Assembly (NCBI RefSeq): GCF_001681715.1
Contig: NZ_LNWY01000006.1
Location: 1-64,000, forward strand
DNA length: 64,000 nucleotides
Direction of reading: 5' to 3'
From: Tritonibacter mobilis
GTDB taxonomy: Bacteria; Pseudomonadota; Alphaproteobacteria; Rhodobacterales; Rhodobacteraceae
How positions within the stretch are numbered: the first letter of the stretch is position 1; every line of letters starts with the position of its first letter. Shown piece by piece: positions 1-8,234 of the stretch. The position numbers and the translations under genes were made by a program. The notes below the pieces were generated by a model. That model saw only the letters and a program-made list of their open reading frames with translations, did not search any database and was not told the DNA's origin.

Positions 1-1665
1 GCCGCTGACTTCGGCCTCCTGTTTCGCCTCGCCAGTGATCTGTTCGACGCTGCGAGCACTGTCTGCAGCGGACTTAACGCTCACCGTCATCTCTTCTAGC
101 GCGGCGGCTGTTTCTTCCAGTGTCGCGGCCTGACTTTCAGTCCGGTGGGAGAGGTCATTTGATGATTGGTTGATTTCCGCCGCACCATTGCGGATGCGGT
201 TCACCGCGCTCACCACATGCCCGAGTGTTTCATTGAGCGTGGTCACGGTTTTGTTGAAATCCTCGCGCAGTTTTTCGTGTTCACCCGCGAAAGGCGTCTC
301 AATCTTTGTGGAGAAGTCTCCTTGCGACAGACGCAACAGCCCGGTGCTGAGGTTTTCGACGACAATGGCCTGTTCACGCTGTTGCTCAGCACGTTCTTCG
401 TCTGCGCTGCGGGCGATTTTCAGGTCGTCCTGAAAAGAGAGCAGCGCTTTGCCGATGTCGCCGATTTCATCGCCACGCTCGGCCTCTTCGACGCTGGTGT
501 CCAGATTTCCGGAGGCAACTTGGGCCATACCGTTCGCAATTTTATGCAGCGGACGGGTAATCGACGCAGCAACCCGCCAGCCGAGAAAAGACATCATCGC
601 ACAGATCGCAAATCCGATGAGAGCCAGTATCAATGCTTGGCGGCGCAGTGGAGCCATGACGTCTGCGACATCCTGTTCGACAACCAGCGCCCAATTGGCA
701 AGATCAAGTCCGACTGGACGGGATGCCGCCATGACTGGGTGGCCGTCCAACCCCGTTTCACCCTTGGAGAAATGGATCTCTCCCTTCAGGGCCGTTGCAA
801 GATGATCTGCCTCTGGGAGCGTGTCGAGCACGCTGTACCCGTCGTCAAAACGGGAGGTTGTACGTGCTTTATAATCTGCGCCAACGATATAGACCTGTGC
901 GGTCTCACCAAGACCGTCATCATTGTTTGTAATGACACCGAACATATCAACCGGAACCTGTACCGCGACGACCCCCAGCGGGCTGCCATCCGCTGCCATG
1001 ACAGGGGTTGCGAGGAACGCCGCCGCCGCGCCATAACTTGGGGCGTATGGCTCCATATCTGCAAAAACCACTTCACCCTCAGCAGCAGAGCTTGCAGCGC
1101 GATAAGCCTTGCCCAATCCAGAGTCCGCATAGGCGCCATCACTGAGGTTGGTGGCGTAATCCATCTCCTTAAAGACGGAATAGATGATGTTGCCCTCTGG
1201 ACTGATCAGGAAGGCGTCGTAATAGCCTTTGCTTTCAATCAAGGTGCGCAAACCGTTATGATAGACCGCGTGCGTCTCGTGATAGGCCGCGCCCCCTTCG
1301 GCGCGCTGTAGCTTATGCTTCTCACCGGTAGGGAAGCTGTTTTCAGTGATGTAAGCGGTTTGCAAACTGGCTGCCGCCTCAGATCCAAGAGCGTTCCATG
1401 TTTCTTCAAAACTGATCAGCGCAGTTGAGGTGGCGGGAGACTGGGCCAGTGAGACCAGATCGTTACGAATATTGAACATGATCTGGCGCACAGAATAGCT
1501 CCGGTCCGCCAAAAGCGATGCCATCTGGTCTTTGACGGATCGTTCGGCGAACCGGTTGAAGGCAATCAGCGCCGCAGCGATCAGGAGGAAACTGGTTACC
1601 GCGCAAAATCCCGCAAAGAACAAGGGCAGTTTGCGAGAGATTTTTATGGTATTCGTACGAAACAT
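1..1665 (-). CDS. Methyl-accepting chemotaxis protein, C-terminus beyond left edge
   Basis: A membrane chemoreceptor that would signal through CheA/CheW to the flagellar motor. Reading the minus strand from the ATG at 1663-1665, I see an N-terminal membrane segment (about residues 13-38), a periplasmic dCache-like sensor region, a second membrane segment (bases about 595-650), then a HAMP linker beginning with the motif ITRPLHKIANG. The signalling domain follows, with the conserved stretch SSNDLSHRTESQAATLEETA near bases 110-165. The frame stays open to base 1, so the tail of the signalling helical hairpin and any C-terminal receptor-modification pentapeptide are missing. The gene is transcribed alone toward the left edge, and its upstream region is the AT-rich gap after 1665. 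The ligand cannot be predicted. Large plus-strand open frames over this gene are shadows. The family call is very secure. Confidence 0.93.
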   Translation of the reverse strand, partial: MFRTNTIKISRKLPLFFAGFCAVTSFLLIAAALIAFNRFAERSVKDQMASLLADRSYSVRQIMFNIRNDLVSLAQSPATSTALISFEETWNALGSEAAASLQTAYITENSFPTGEKHKLQRAEGGAAYHETHAVYHNGLRTLIESKGYYDAFLISPEGNIIYSVFKEMDYATNLSDGAYADSGLGKAYRAASSAAEGEVVFADMEPYAPSYGAAAAFLATPVMAADGSPLGVVAVQVPVDMFGVITNNDDGLGETAQVYIVGADYKARTTSRFDDGYSVLDTLPEADHLATALKGEIHFSKGETGLDGHPVMAASRPVGLDLANWALVVEQDVADVMAPLRRQALILALIGFAICAMMSFLGWRVAASITRPLHKIANGMAQVASGNLDTSVEEAERGDEIGDIGKALLSFQDDLKIARSADEERAEQQREQAIVVENLSTGLLRLSQGDFSTKIETPFAGEHEKLREDFNKTVTTLNETLGHVVSAVNRIRNGAAEINQSSNDLSHRTESQAATLEETAAALEEMTVSVKSAADSARSVEQITGEAKQEAEVSG

Positions 1666-2014
1666 GACGAGATCCTGTGGTGTTGCTTGACCTTCAGAGT
1701 ATCTGTCGTCGCCGCTGTTTAAGAATTCGCAAATATAGCCATAATCGTATATCTTTCGAGCGAACCTATACTTTCGCGCTGTCGAAGTGTTCGGAATTCC
1801 GGTCAGCTATGGCCTCAATGCGAAACGCCTTGATCTCACAGGGAAAGTCCGATTCGAATCGGGGGAATGATGGCGGGGGGTAATTGCCCAATATTTGCGC
1901 ATAAATTTGGATATGCTAATATTTTGGGCGTATCGATGAGGGCGCTATTGCGTGTTGGGATGCGCGCATCTGCTGGCACCGAGCTCACGTGGCCCGGTGC
2001 CATGATCCGTGATG
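1666..2014. other. Intergenic gap with palindrome and stem-loop; probable chemoreceptor promoter region
   Basis: No convincing gene lies in these 349 bases. Three symmetrical elements are visible. A perfect 14-bp palindrome (CCGATTCGAATCGG) sits at 1849-1862. An imperfect AT-rich inverted repeat pairs GCCCAATATT at 1886-1895 with AATATTTTGGGC at 1918-1929. A GGCACCG/CGGTGCC stem (1975-1981 with 1995-2001) lies just past the stop of the minus-strand kinase gene; it lacks a T-run, so it is at best a weak terminator. The AT-rich part near 1720-1780 is the likely promoter of the chemoreceptor. Confidence 0.5.
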
Positions 2015-3007
2015 TTAGAGAAGACCCGCTTCTTGCAGCAAGACGCGCATGTCTGCTTTGGGGCGGGGTCCGATGTGGCTGATGACTTCGGCGGCGCAGG
2101 TGTTGCCCATGCGTGCGCAGGTCTCCAGATCACGTCCTTGGGCGAGGCCAAACAGGAAGCCTGCCGCAAACTGATCGCCTGCCCCGGTCGCATCCACAGG
2201 GACAACCTTTGTTACGGAGATATCGATACGACCGTCCGGGCTGACCACAGTCACGCCATCGCCCGAGCGAGTGCAGATCACCAAAGGACAGATTGCTGCC
2301 GTTTTCGCCAAGGCCTCTTCCAGATCATCGGTTTCAAACAGAGAGCGAATTTCGTCCTCATTGCCGATCACAAATTCCAGTTCGGTTTCGATCAGCTTTA
2401 GAAAATCGGCACGGTGACGTTCGACGCAAAACGGGTCAGAGATTGCGATGCCGGGTTTGCCGCCGCCTGCGCGGCAGTCACGCGCCGCTTCCATAAAGGC
2501 GGTTTTGCCTTTGTCCTTGTCGAAGAGATACCCCTCAAGGAACATGATCTGCGCCTGACCTGCGACCTCGTTTGGTACATCGTCAGAACTGAGTTCAGAT
2601 GAAATCCCCAGGTAGGTGTTCATCGAGCGCTCGCCATCGGGCGAGACAAAAATCATCGAACGAGAGGTGGGGAGTTCGCCGCCCGCGACGGGCGGGTTCA
2701 CAAAATCAACGCCATCGTCCTGCATGGCTTGCGCGTAAAACCGCCCCAGAGCGTCGTCATGCACGCGACCGATGAAAGCCGAAGAAAGCCCCAGCGCACC
2801 AGCACCCGCAATGGTATTGGCGACAGAGCCACCGGGCGTCTGCACCCGCTCTTTCATCGCGGCGTAGAGCACTTCTCCACGCTCACGCTCGATCAGCTGC
2901 ATGATGCCCTTCTCGATCCCCATATGGTCGAGAAAACTGTCGTCGCATTGAGAAATCACGTCGACAACGGCATTGCCGATACCGACGAGTTGATAGGTTT
3001 TGGTCAT
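2015..3007 (-). CDS. PfkB-family carbohydrate/adenosine kinase
   Basis: An ATP-dependent kinase of the PfkB/ribokinase fold, 330 aa, presumably cytosolic. The PfkB N-terminal glycine motif TPGGSVAN is at residues 57-64, and the C-terminal signature DATGAGD is at 272-278, with Asp278 as the expected catalytic base. Family members of this length in alphaproteobacteria are usually annotated as adenosine kinase; sugar specificity (ribose, fructose and similar) cannot be excluded from sequence alone. The start ATG (3005-3007) overlaps the TGA of nth by an ATGA, so the two are translationally coupled in an nth-kinase operon. Fold call secure, substrate call moderate. Confidence 0.9.
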   Translation of the reverse strand: MTKTYQLVGIGNAVVDVISQCDDSFLDHMGIEKGIMQLIERERGEVLYAAMKERVQTPGGSVANTIAGAGALGLSSAFIGRVHDDALGRFYAQAMQDDGVDFVNPPVAGGELPTSRSMIFVSPDGERSMNTYLGISSELSSDDVPNEVAGQAQIMFLEGYLFDKDKGKTAFMEAARDCRAGGGKPGIAISDPFCVERHRADFLKLIETELEFVIGNEDEIRSLFETDDLEEALAKTAAICPLVICTRSGDGVTVVSPDGRIDISVTKVVPVDATGAGDQFAAGFLFGLAQGRDLETCARMGNTCAAEVISHIGPRPKADMRVLLQEAGLL

Positions 3008-3648
3008 AGTGTTTTATCCTCGTAGAGGCAGAGATCTCGGATGATGCAGGTGGAGCACAAGGGTTTGCGCGCCTTGCAGTGATAGCGGCCGTGCAGGATC
3101 AGCCAGTGATGCGCGTGCAGTTGGAAATCGACCGGGATATTGTCCTCGATCGCCCGTTCAACAGCGTTCACATCCTTGCCGGGGCAGATGCCAGACCGGT
3201 TGCCGACGCGAAAGATATGCGTGTCCACCGCCTGTGCCGGGTAGCGCCACCACATGTTCAAAACCACATTGGCTGTCTTGCGCCCCACACCGGGCAGGCT
3301 TTCCAGCGCTGCACGAGAACAGGGAACCTCGCCACCGTATTGATCGACAAGGATGCGGGAGAGCTTGATGACGTTCTTGGCCTTGTTACGATAAAGGCCA
3401 ATCGTCTTGATGTGTTCGATCACACCCTCTTCGCCAAGGGCGAGCATCTTCTGGGGTGTGTCGGCGATTTTGAACAAATCCTTGGTGGCTTTGTTCACGC
3501 CTGCGTCGGTTGCCTGAGCGGACAGGGCGACGGCCACGACCAACGTGTAGACGTTGACATGGTCGAGTTCGCCCTTGGGTTCGGCCTCGGCGTCCTGGAA
3601 CCGCGTAAAGATCTCGCGGAGCGTATGATAATCGAGTTGCTTGGCCAT
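3004..3648 (-). CDS. nth: Endonuclease III (DNA glycosylase/AP lyase)
   Basis: A base-excision repair enzyme that removes oxidised pyrimidines and cleaves the abasic site. The 214-aa product starts at MAKQLD (ATG 3646-3648); an open frame continues upstream but is not needed to match the family length. The helix-hairpin-helix LPGVGRKTA is at 118-126, giving catalytic Lys124; the catalytic Asp is Asp142 in VDTHIFRV. The C-terminal [4Fe-4S] loop is complete, with Cys191, 198, 201 and 207 in C-x6-C-x2-C-x5-C spacing. Its stop overlaps the start of the downstream PfkB kinase. The 184 bp upstream separate it from the divergent alkyltransferase, so two DNA-repair genes share one control region. Confidence 0.97.
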   Translation of the reverse strand: MAKQLDYHTLREIFTRFQDAEAEPKGELDHVNVYTLVVAVALSAQATDAGVNKATKDLFKIADTPQKMLALGEEGVIEHIKTIGLYRNKAKNVIKLSRILVDQYGGEVPCSRAALESLPGVGRKTANVVLNMWWRYPAQAVDTHIFRVGNRSGICPGKDVNAVERAIEDNIPVDFQLHAHHWLILHGRYHCKARKPLCSTCIIRDLCLYEDKTL

Positions 3649-3832
3649 CGGGCGTTCTTTTGCCCGCTGAGGACACAGGGCGCAAATTAAAAACGCGTGG
3701 TATTCGCAAGGGTTCAGGCGTTGCGGTGCAAAAGTCGCGCTTTTGCGTCGCGCAACAAAACAAACCGCAGGTTCCGGGTCGCGCCGCGTGCTTACTGTGG
3801 CTAGTCTCAATGCCAAAGTAGAGAGAATACCA

Positions 3833-4699
3833 ATGAGGACGAGTACCATGCCGCGGGACGAACAGGCTTATCACTATGGGGTCATCCGCCGCGCGATCGA
3901 GGTCATTGATGCGGATGGGGCGGATCTGTCTCTCGAAGAGTTGGCGGCCCGCATGGATATGAGCTCGGCACATTTTCAGCGTATATTTTCAGCCTGGGTT
4001 GGTGTTTCGCCCAAACGCTACCAGCAATACCTGCGTTTGGGGCATGCAAAGTCGCTGTTGCGTGAGGATTTGCCCTTGCTGGAGACCGCCCATGCCGTTG
4101 GGCTTTCCGGGTCTGGCCGCTTACATGATTTGTTCGTGCGTTGGGAGGCCATGAGTCCCGGTGAATATGCCCGCCGGGGTGAGGGGTTGACCGTTCGTTG
4201 GGGCTGGTTTGACAGCCCCTTCGGGCTGGCGCTCGCCATGGGCACTGAAAAAGGCCTGTGTGGTCTGGCCTTCGCGGCCGAGGTCGGGGCCGAGACGGCC
4301 TTGAGCGATATGCGTGCCCGCTGGCCCAAGGCCGCGTTTGTCGAGGATGCAGCTGCGTTGCGCCCACAGGTCGAAGCGGCCTTTGCCCGCAAAGGCGATA
4401 CTGCGCTGCATCTGATGGGAGCACCTTTGCAGATCAAGGTCTGGGAGGCGCTCCTGCAGATCCCCGAGGGCGAGGCCACCACCTATGGCGAGATTGCCGA
4501 AGCTATCGATAACCCCCGTGCTGTGCGCGCCGTGGGAACGGCGGTGGGGAAGAACCCGCTGAGCTGGCTCATCCCCTGTCACCGGGTGTTGCGCAAGGGC
4601 GGCGAGATGGGCGGCTACCACTGGGGCGTGCCGGTCAAACGCGCGATGCTGGCTTTTGAGGCCGCCCGCGCGGAGGTCGCGCAGGAGAGCGCCGCGTGA
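3833..4699 (+). CDS. HTH-methylated-DNA-[protein]-cysteine S-methyltransferase fusion (Ada-like)
   Basis: A suicide repair protein that takes alkyl groups from O6-alkylguanine onto a cysteine. The 288-aa product has an AraC-type helix-turn-helix at about residues 15-115 (with SSAHFQRIFSAWVGVSPKRY), then a methyltransferase domain with the active-site PCHRV (Cys249). The N-terminal zinc/phosphotriester domain of E. coli Ada is absent, so the activating-methylation switch of Ada should be missing; this shortened form is common in alphaproteobacteria. I chose ATG 3833 because GAGAGA lies about 8-10 bases upstream; ATG 3848 is also possible. It is divergent from nth, and its 3' end overlaps the end of the small minus-strand gene 4635-4892. 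Confidence 0.93.
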   Translation: MRTSTMPRDEQAYHYGVIRRAIEVIDADGADLSLEELAARMDMSSAHFQRIFSAWVGVSPKRYQQYLRLGHAKSLLREDLPLLETAHAVGLSGSGRLHDLFVRWEAMSPGEYARRGEGLTVRWGWFDSPFGLALAMGTEKGLCGLAFAAEVGAETALSDMRARWPKAAFVEDAAALRPQVEAAFARKGDTALHLMGAPLQIKVWEALLQIPEGEATTYGEIAEAIDNPRAVRAVGTAVGKNPLSWLIPCHRVLRKGGEMGGYHWGVPVKRAMLAFEAARAEVAQESAA

Positions 4700-4892
4700 A
4701 CATGCGCGTGAGCACCCTTTTTATGCTCTGCAAAAGCGCTTTGCGGCGTGCGCGGCGTTTCGCAGTCAGATGTGCTTCGACTTTGTCCCAAGCCTCTTTG
4801 CGCTCAATTTCATAAGCGGTGCGCGGTGGGGCAGGCTCGTTCCAGCGATCCAAGCCGAGGGTGACAAGAGCGATCCAATCATAAGACGACAT
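4635..4892 (-). CDS. Small conserved-looking hypothetical protein (85 aa)
   Basis: I do not recognise this family. The start ATG (4890-4892) has a good ribosome site, GGAG, six to seven bases upstream, which is why I prefer it over the antisense alternatives. The product begins with a hydrophobic, aromatic segment (MSSYDWIALVTLGL), continues with an acidic stretch, and ends in a strongly basic tail rich in Arg, Lys and Pro. Its last 65 bases overlap the 3' end of the alkyltransferase tail to tail. It is divergently transcribed from the WYL regulator at 5030 and shares with it a 137-bp region carrying TGACA-type inverted repeats, so it could be a target of that regulator. It may still be a chance frame. 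Confidence 0.5.
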   Translation of the reverse strand: MSSYDWIALVTLGLDRWNEPAPPRTAYEIERKEAWDKVEAHLTAKRRARRKALLQSIKRVLTRMFTRRSPARPPRGRPQKPASRV

Positions 4893-4944
4893 GAGCAGAC
4901 TCCATTGGGTGTGATGTGACCCTCTGAGAAAAGCAAATCGCTGC

Positions 4945-4992
4945 TGACACCCTGTTGTCAGTGGGGCATGCTAGGATGGCAGCAGGGTGTCA
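4945..4992. promoter_or_regulatory. TGACA-type inverted repeats, probable operator of the WYL regulator
   Basis: TGACACCCTG at 4945-4954 is repeated in inverted orientation as CAGGGTGTCA at 4983-4992. The left copy also forms a compact palindrome with its right neighbour (CTGACA, six bases, TGTCAG at 4944-4961). The element lies between the divergent genes starting at 4892 and 5030. Short palindromes of this look are typical autoregulatory sites of YafY/WYL regulators; assignment to this regulator is inference. Confidence 0.6.
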
Positions 4993-5029
4993 CGGTATGT
5001 GCCCGCCCATCTGCATCACCGGAGGTGTC

Positions 5030-5719
5030 ATGACCCGCAGCAATCGGATGTTTGAGTTAATCCAGATCCTGCGCGCGGCCTCTGCGCCGGTTCGGGCCGA
5101 GGATCTTGCCGCTCAGCTTGAGGTCTCCAAGCGCACGATCTACCGCGATATTGCCGCGCTTCAGGCGATGCGCACGCCCGTCGAAGGAGAGGCGGGGATC
5201 GGCTATATGCTGCGCAAGGGGTATGATCTGCCGCCGCTCAACTTCGATGAAGAAGAAATCGAGGCGCTGCATGTCGGGCTTGCGATGTTGATGCGCACGG
5301 GGGATGGCGCGCTACAGCAGGCGGCGGCAAGGGTTGGGCGCAAGATATGCGATGTCCACGCCAGCGCCGAGTGGTTGCAGGTTGCCCCTTATGGTGCGCC
5401 ACTTGATGACCCCGACAATGGCTGTGTGTCCAAGGCGATCTTACGCCAAGCGGTCCGCAGCGCCCAGAAACTGCAACTGGTCTATGTGAATGAGGCCGGA
5501 GAGCAGAGTGAGCGCATCCTGCGCCCCTTGGCGTTGATCTATCACATCGATTGCACGCTGCTTGCGGCGTGGTGCGAGCTGCGCAGCGGCTTTCGGCATT
5601 TCCGCACGGACCGGATGATGTCTGCTGACTTGCTGGAGGCCCATTTTACGCGCGAAGCCGCGCTGTTGCGCAAGCTGTGGCGGGAACAAGAACGCGACAC
5701 GTTTGTTTACAAGGCGTAA
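5030..5719 (+). CDS. YafY-type HTH/WYL-domain transcriptional regulator
   Basis: A 229-aa DNA-binding regulator. An N-terminal DeoR/HTH_11-type winged helix spans residues 1-55, including VSKRTIYRDIAAL, the recognition-helix region. A WYL ligand-binding domain occupies about 110-215, with LRPLALIYHIDCTLLAAWCE near its core. The ATG at 5030 follows an excellent GGAGG at 5021-5025, so the longer in-frame start at 4955 is unlikely. Inverted repeats directly upstream suggest autoregulation and control of the divergent small gene. WYL proteins often sense nucleotides or stress signals; the effector here is unknown. Confidence 0.9.
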   Translation: MTRSNRMFELIQILRAASAPVRAEDLAAQLEVSKRTIYRDIAALQAMRTPVEGEAGIGYMLRKGYDLPPLNFDEEEIEALHVGLAMLMRTGDGALQQAAARVGRKICDVHASAEWLQVAPYGAPLDDPDNGCVSKAILRQAVRSAQKLQLVYVNEAGEQSERILRPLALIYHIDCTLLAAWCELRSGFRHFRTDRMMSADLLEAHFTREAALLRKLWREQERDTFVYKA

Positions 5720-5825
5720 CCTAGCCCGCCGCTTTGCGAGTTGGGTTGCGCGGCAATCCGCCGAACGCGATGCCTGCACGCTTGCTGCGCGCGGCGATGC
5801 GCACAATATCTACACACAACGTCTC

Positions 5826-5850
5826 CGCCCGCGAACAGAAAACGCGGGCG
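5826..5850. other. Perfect GC-rich hairpin upstream of the OmpA-like gene
   Basis: CGCCCGCG at 5826-5833 pairs perfectly with CGCGGGCG at 5843-5850 around a nine-base A-rich loop, ending 38 bases before the start at 5889. No T-run follows, so it is either a factor-assisted terminator of the WYL gene or a 5'-leader structure of the lipoprotein mRNA. The sequence alone does not decide. Confidence 0.45.
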
Positions 5851-5888
5851 ATAAAAGACAGGTTTGAGGAAGAAAAGGTAAACTACGT

Positions 5889-6554
5889 ATGTCTTTTGCA
5901 AAAATCCCCGCCCTTGGCGTGCTGGCCGCTGCCGTGGCGCTGAGCGCTTGTGACGATCCTGCCTCCTATGGTGCGCCCGGCGGTATCAACCGCTCTCAGA
6001 ACGGGGCCATCATAGGTGGCCTGATTGGCGCAGGCATCGGTGCGGCGACCTCGGATGACGACAAGGCCGAGACCATCATCGGCACCGCTGCTGTCGGCGC
6101 ACTGGCTGGCGGCCTGATCGGGCGAGAGTTGGACAAGCAAGAGGCTGAGCTGCGTCAAAGCCTCGATAACGACTCGATTTCCATTGTGAACACCGGTGAT
6201 CGTCTGATTGTCTCGCTGCCCAATGATCTGACCTTTGCCACCGATAGTTCTGCTATTTCCTCGGTGGTGCGGAGCGATCTGCGCAAGGTTGCAGGCAGCT
6301 TGCAGCGCTATCCGGGCAGTGTGGTTCAAGTGATCGGTCACACCGACAGCGATGGTGCTGCGTCCTATAACTATTCGCTGTCTGAACGTCGGGCCAATGC
6401 GGTCGCCGATGAAATAGCTGCCGGGGGTGTTTCTTACAACCGTATGCGCATCATCGGTCGTGGTGAAGATCAGCCTGTCGCCAGCAACCTGACGGCAGAA
6501 GGAAAAGCGCGCAACCGCCGGGTGGAGATCGTCATCATCCCGCAGGCGAGCTAA
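5889..6554 (+). CDS. OmpA-family peptidoglycan-binding lipoprotein (YiaD-like)
   Basis: An outer-membrane-anchored envelope protein of 221 aa. A signal peptide ends in a lipobox, LSAC, giving lipidated Cys21. Residues about 38-85 form a glycine-zipper segment (AIIGGLIGAGIG and AAVGALAGGLIG), which may insert into or oligomerise in the membrane. The C-terminal OmpA domain (about 108-218) contains VQVIGHTDSDG and the SLSERRANAV and RRVEI motifs expected for meso-diaminopimelate binding. It is a single gene: a leader hairpin lies upstream and a strong terminator directly downstream. Confidence 0.94.
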   Translation: MSFAKIPALGVLAAAVALSACDDPASYGAPGGINRSQNGAIIGGLIGAGIGAATSDDDKAETIIGTAAVGALAGGLIGRELDKQEAELRQSLDNDSISIVNTGDRLIVSLPNDLTFATDSSAISSVVRSDLRKVAGSLQRYPGSVVQVIGHTDSDGAASYNYSLSERRANAVADEIAAGGVSYNRMRIIGRGEDQPVASNLTAEGKARNRRVEIVIIPQAS

Positions 6555-6577
6555 GCCAGTCTCACGAACAAAACCCC

Positions 6578-6606
6578 AAGGCCGCGCCCAGAGCGCGGCC
6601 TTTTTT
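6578..6606 (+). terminator. Rho-independent terminator of the OmpA-like gene
   Basis: An 8-bp perfect GC stem (GGCCGCGC with GCGCGGCC), extended by an AA/TT pair, is followed by six T residues at 6601-6606. It lies 24 bases after the stop codon. Confidence 0.9.
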
Positions 6607-6721
6607 CGTTATTTCGCATCGCCTGTGTAAAGGTGCACAGCCCGTCTGCGGTGGTCGGCCTTTGTTCGCGGACAGGCACGCCCTAGCTTTGTGAGCGAGA
6701 TTGATAATTTGAAAGGACCGA

Positions 6722-7270
6722 ATGATGGCTGATCCTGTGTTGCTTATTATTTCCGGCTCTCTCCGTAAGGAGGCGACGAACCGTAAACTGGCCAGAGAGG
6801 CCGCTCGGCTCTTTGGACCCGCAGAGGTCATCGAGGGCGAGCTGAACCTGCCGCTTTATGATGGCGACGCTGAAGAGGCCGATGGTATACCGACCGCTGT
6901 TCAAGCGCTGGCAGACCAAATTGCGCGCGCTGATGCGGTGGTCATCTCGACGCCGGAGTATAACAAGGGACCGTCAGGTGTGTTGAAGAACGCGCTGGAT
7001 TGGGTGAGCCGCACCGAGGGCAACCCCTGGGCCGACAAGCCAGTGGCGGTGATGTCTGCGGCAGCGGGGCGTGCAGGTGGGGAGCGTGCTCAGATGATCC
7101 TGCGCGGTTTCATGGTGCCCTTTCGCGCAAATGTTCTGCCGGGGCCGGAGGTGCATCTGGCGGGGTCCAGCAAGGAATTCGATGAGACGGGCACGCTCAC
7201 CAGCGATCTCTATACCAAAACGCTTGCGGATTTGATGACACAATTGCGCGCATTGGCCACGCGGTCATGA
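6722..7270 (+). CDS. NAD(P)H-dependent FMN reductase (NADPH_red flavodoxin fold)
   Basis: A flavodoxin-like oxidoreductase of 182 aa that would reduce FMN, quinones or chromate-type acceptors with NAD(P)H. The N-terminal FMN phosphate loop reads ISGSLRKEATNRKLA (residues 9-23). The central family signature is TPEYNKGPSGVLKNALDW (about 78-95). Two adjacent ATGs (6722 and 6725) follow GAAAGGAC, and either may be used. It is convergent with the CDF transporter gene, with a hairpin in the 45-bp gap. The physiological substrate is unknown. Confidence 0.92.
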   Translation: MMADPVLLIISGSLRKEATNRKLAREAARLFGPAEVIEGELNLPLYDGDAEEADGIPTAVQALADQIARADAVVISTPEYNKGPSGVLKNALDWVSRTEGNPWADKPVAVMSAAAGRAGGERAQMILRGFMVPFRANVLPGPEVHLAGSSKEFDETGTLTSDLYTKTLADLMTQLRALATRS

Positions 7271-7284
7271 CATAGCGAATGTTT

Positions 7285-7307
7285 GGCGGGGCTGATGGCC
7301 CCGCCTT
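7285..7307. terminator. Probable bidirectional terminator hairpin between convergent genes
   Basis: GGCGGGGC at 7285-7292 pairs with GCCCCGCC at 7298-7305 around a five-base loop, between two convergent stops. The flanking T-runs are short in both directions, so efficiency is uncertain. Confidence 0.55.
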
Positions 7308-7315
7308 GCGCTTTA

Positions 7316-8230
7316 TTACAAAGCGGTGGGTTCAATCCCATCTTCTTCCAGTTTGTTGTCCGGTTCGACATGTATTGTCACATGAACACCGGGCAGGGCG
7401 GCTTCGATCTCTTCTTCCAATCGGTCGCAGATGTCGTGGCTTTCCGCCACAGACATGTCGCCGTCCACAACCATGTGAAACTCCACAAAAATCGCCTTGC
7501 CTGCGCGCCGGGTTTTAATGTCGTGGATTTGCAGTGCACCGCCGCCAGAGCCAAGGATGACGGCGGCGATCTTCTCCTGTTCTTCGGGGGAGGCGGCCTT
7601 GTCCATCAGCCCATCCACTGAGTCAGAGACCACATGAAGCCCCTCGCGGAGGATGTTTACCGCAACCAGCAAGGCAAGGATTGGATCTAGGATGTGCCAA
7701 CCGGTTGCCAGCACCAAAACCAGACCGACCATCACACCGGCGGAGGTCCAGACGTCGCTCATCAGGTGTCGGCCACCTGCGATAAACGCCGGAGATTTCA
7801 GGCGCCCGCCTGCTCGCAGCAACACCTGAGCCCAGCCGAGGTTTACCATTAGCGCCAATGCGTTCACAGCCAATCCGACAGGTGTGAGGTTCGCAGAGGC
7901 CCCTGAGACCAGAGCGACAACCGCCTGATGCAGGATCAAAACGGCGGCGAGGATAATCATGATCCCCTCGATCACTGCAGAGAAATACTCGGCCTTGTGG
8001 TGCCCAAACGGGTGCCCATCATCGGCCGGGCGCTCTGCATAGCGGATTGCAAACCATGCCAGCACCGCCGCCGACACGTTCACAAGGCTTTCCATCGCGT
8101 CGGAAAAAAGCGCGACCGATCCGGTCAGCGCCCAAGCGCCGAGTTTTAGCGCCAGCACCAAAACAGAGACCGCAATCGTGCCGGTTGCGATCTGACTGGC
8201 ACTGAGGCGCGAACTGAGACCCAAGGGCAT
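7316..8230 (-). CDS. Cation diffusion facilitator (CDF) family metal transporter
   Basis: An inner-membrane divalent-metal/proton antiporter, about 304 aa from the chosen start. Hydrophobic segments alternate through the first 200 residues. The metal-site motif FSDAMES lies in the second membrane helix, and its partner HLMSDVWTS in the fifth; HPFGHHKAEY is the conserved histidine-rich loop. The C-terminal cytosolic domain carries the DIKTRRAG and HVTIHVEP strands. I prefer ATG 8228-8230, four bases after the upstream TauE/SafE stop, over the longer in-frame start at 8275 inside that gene. The Ser-Asp and Ser-Asp site residues do not let me call Zn, Fe or Mn. It is the second gene of a two-gene operon. 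Confidence 0.92.
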   Translation of the reverse strand: MPLGLSSRLSASQIATGTIAVSVLVLALKLGAWALTGSVALFSDAMESLVNVSAAVLAWFAIRYAERPADDGHPFGHHKAEYFSAVIEGIMIILAAVLILHQAVVALVSGASANLTPVGLAVNALALMVNLGWAQVLLRAGGRLKSPAFIAGGRHLMSDVWTSAGVMVGLVLVLATGWHILDPILALLVAVNILREGLHVVSDSVDGLMDKAASPEEQEKIAAVILGSGGGALQIHDIKTRRAGKAIFVEFHMVVDGDMSVAESHDICDRLEEEIEAALPGVHVTIHVEPDNKLEEDGIEPTAL

Positions 8231-8234
8231 CCGC

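Noticed and set aside
166-1311. 381-codon plus-strand open frame
   Set aside because: Antisense to the chemoreceptor, whose motifs on the minus strand are unmistakable; the translation shows no recognisable domain.
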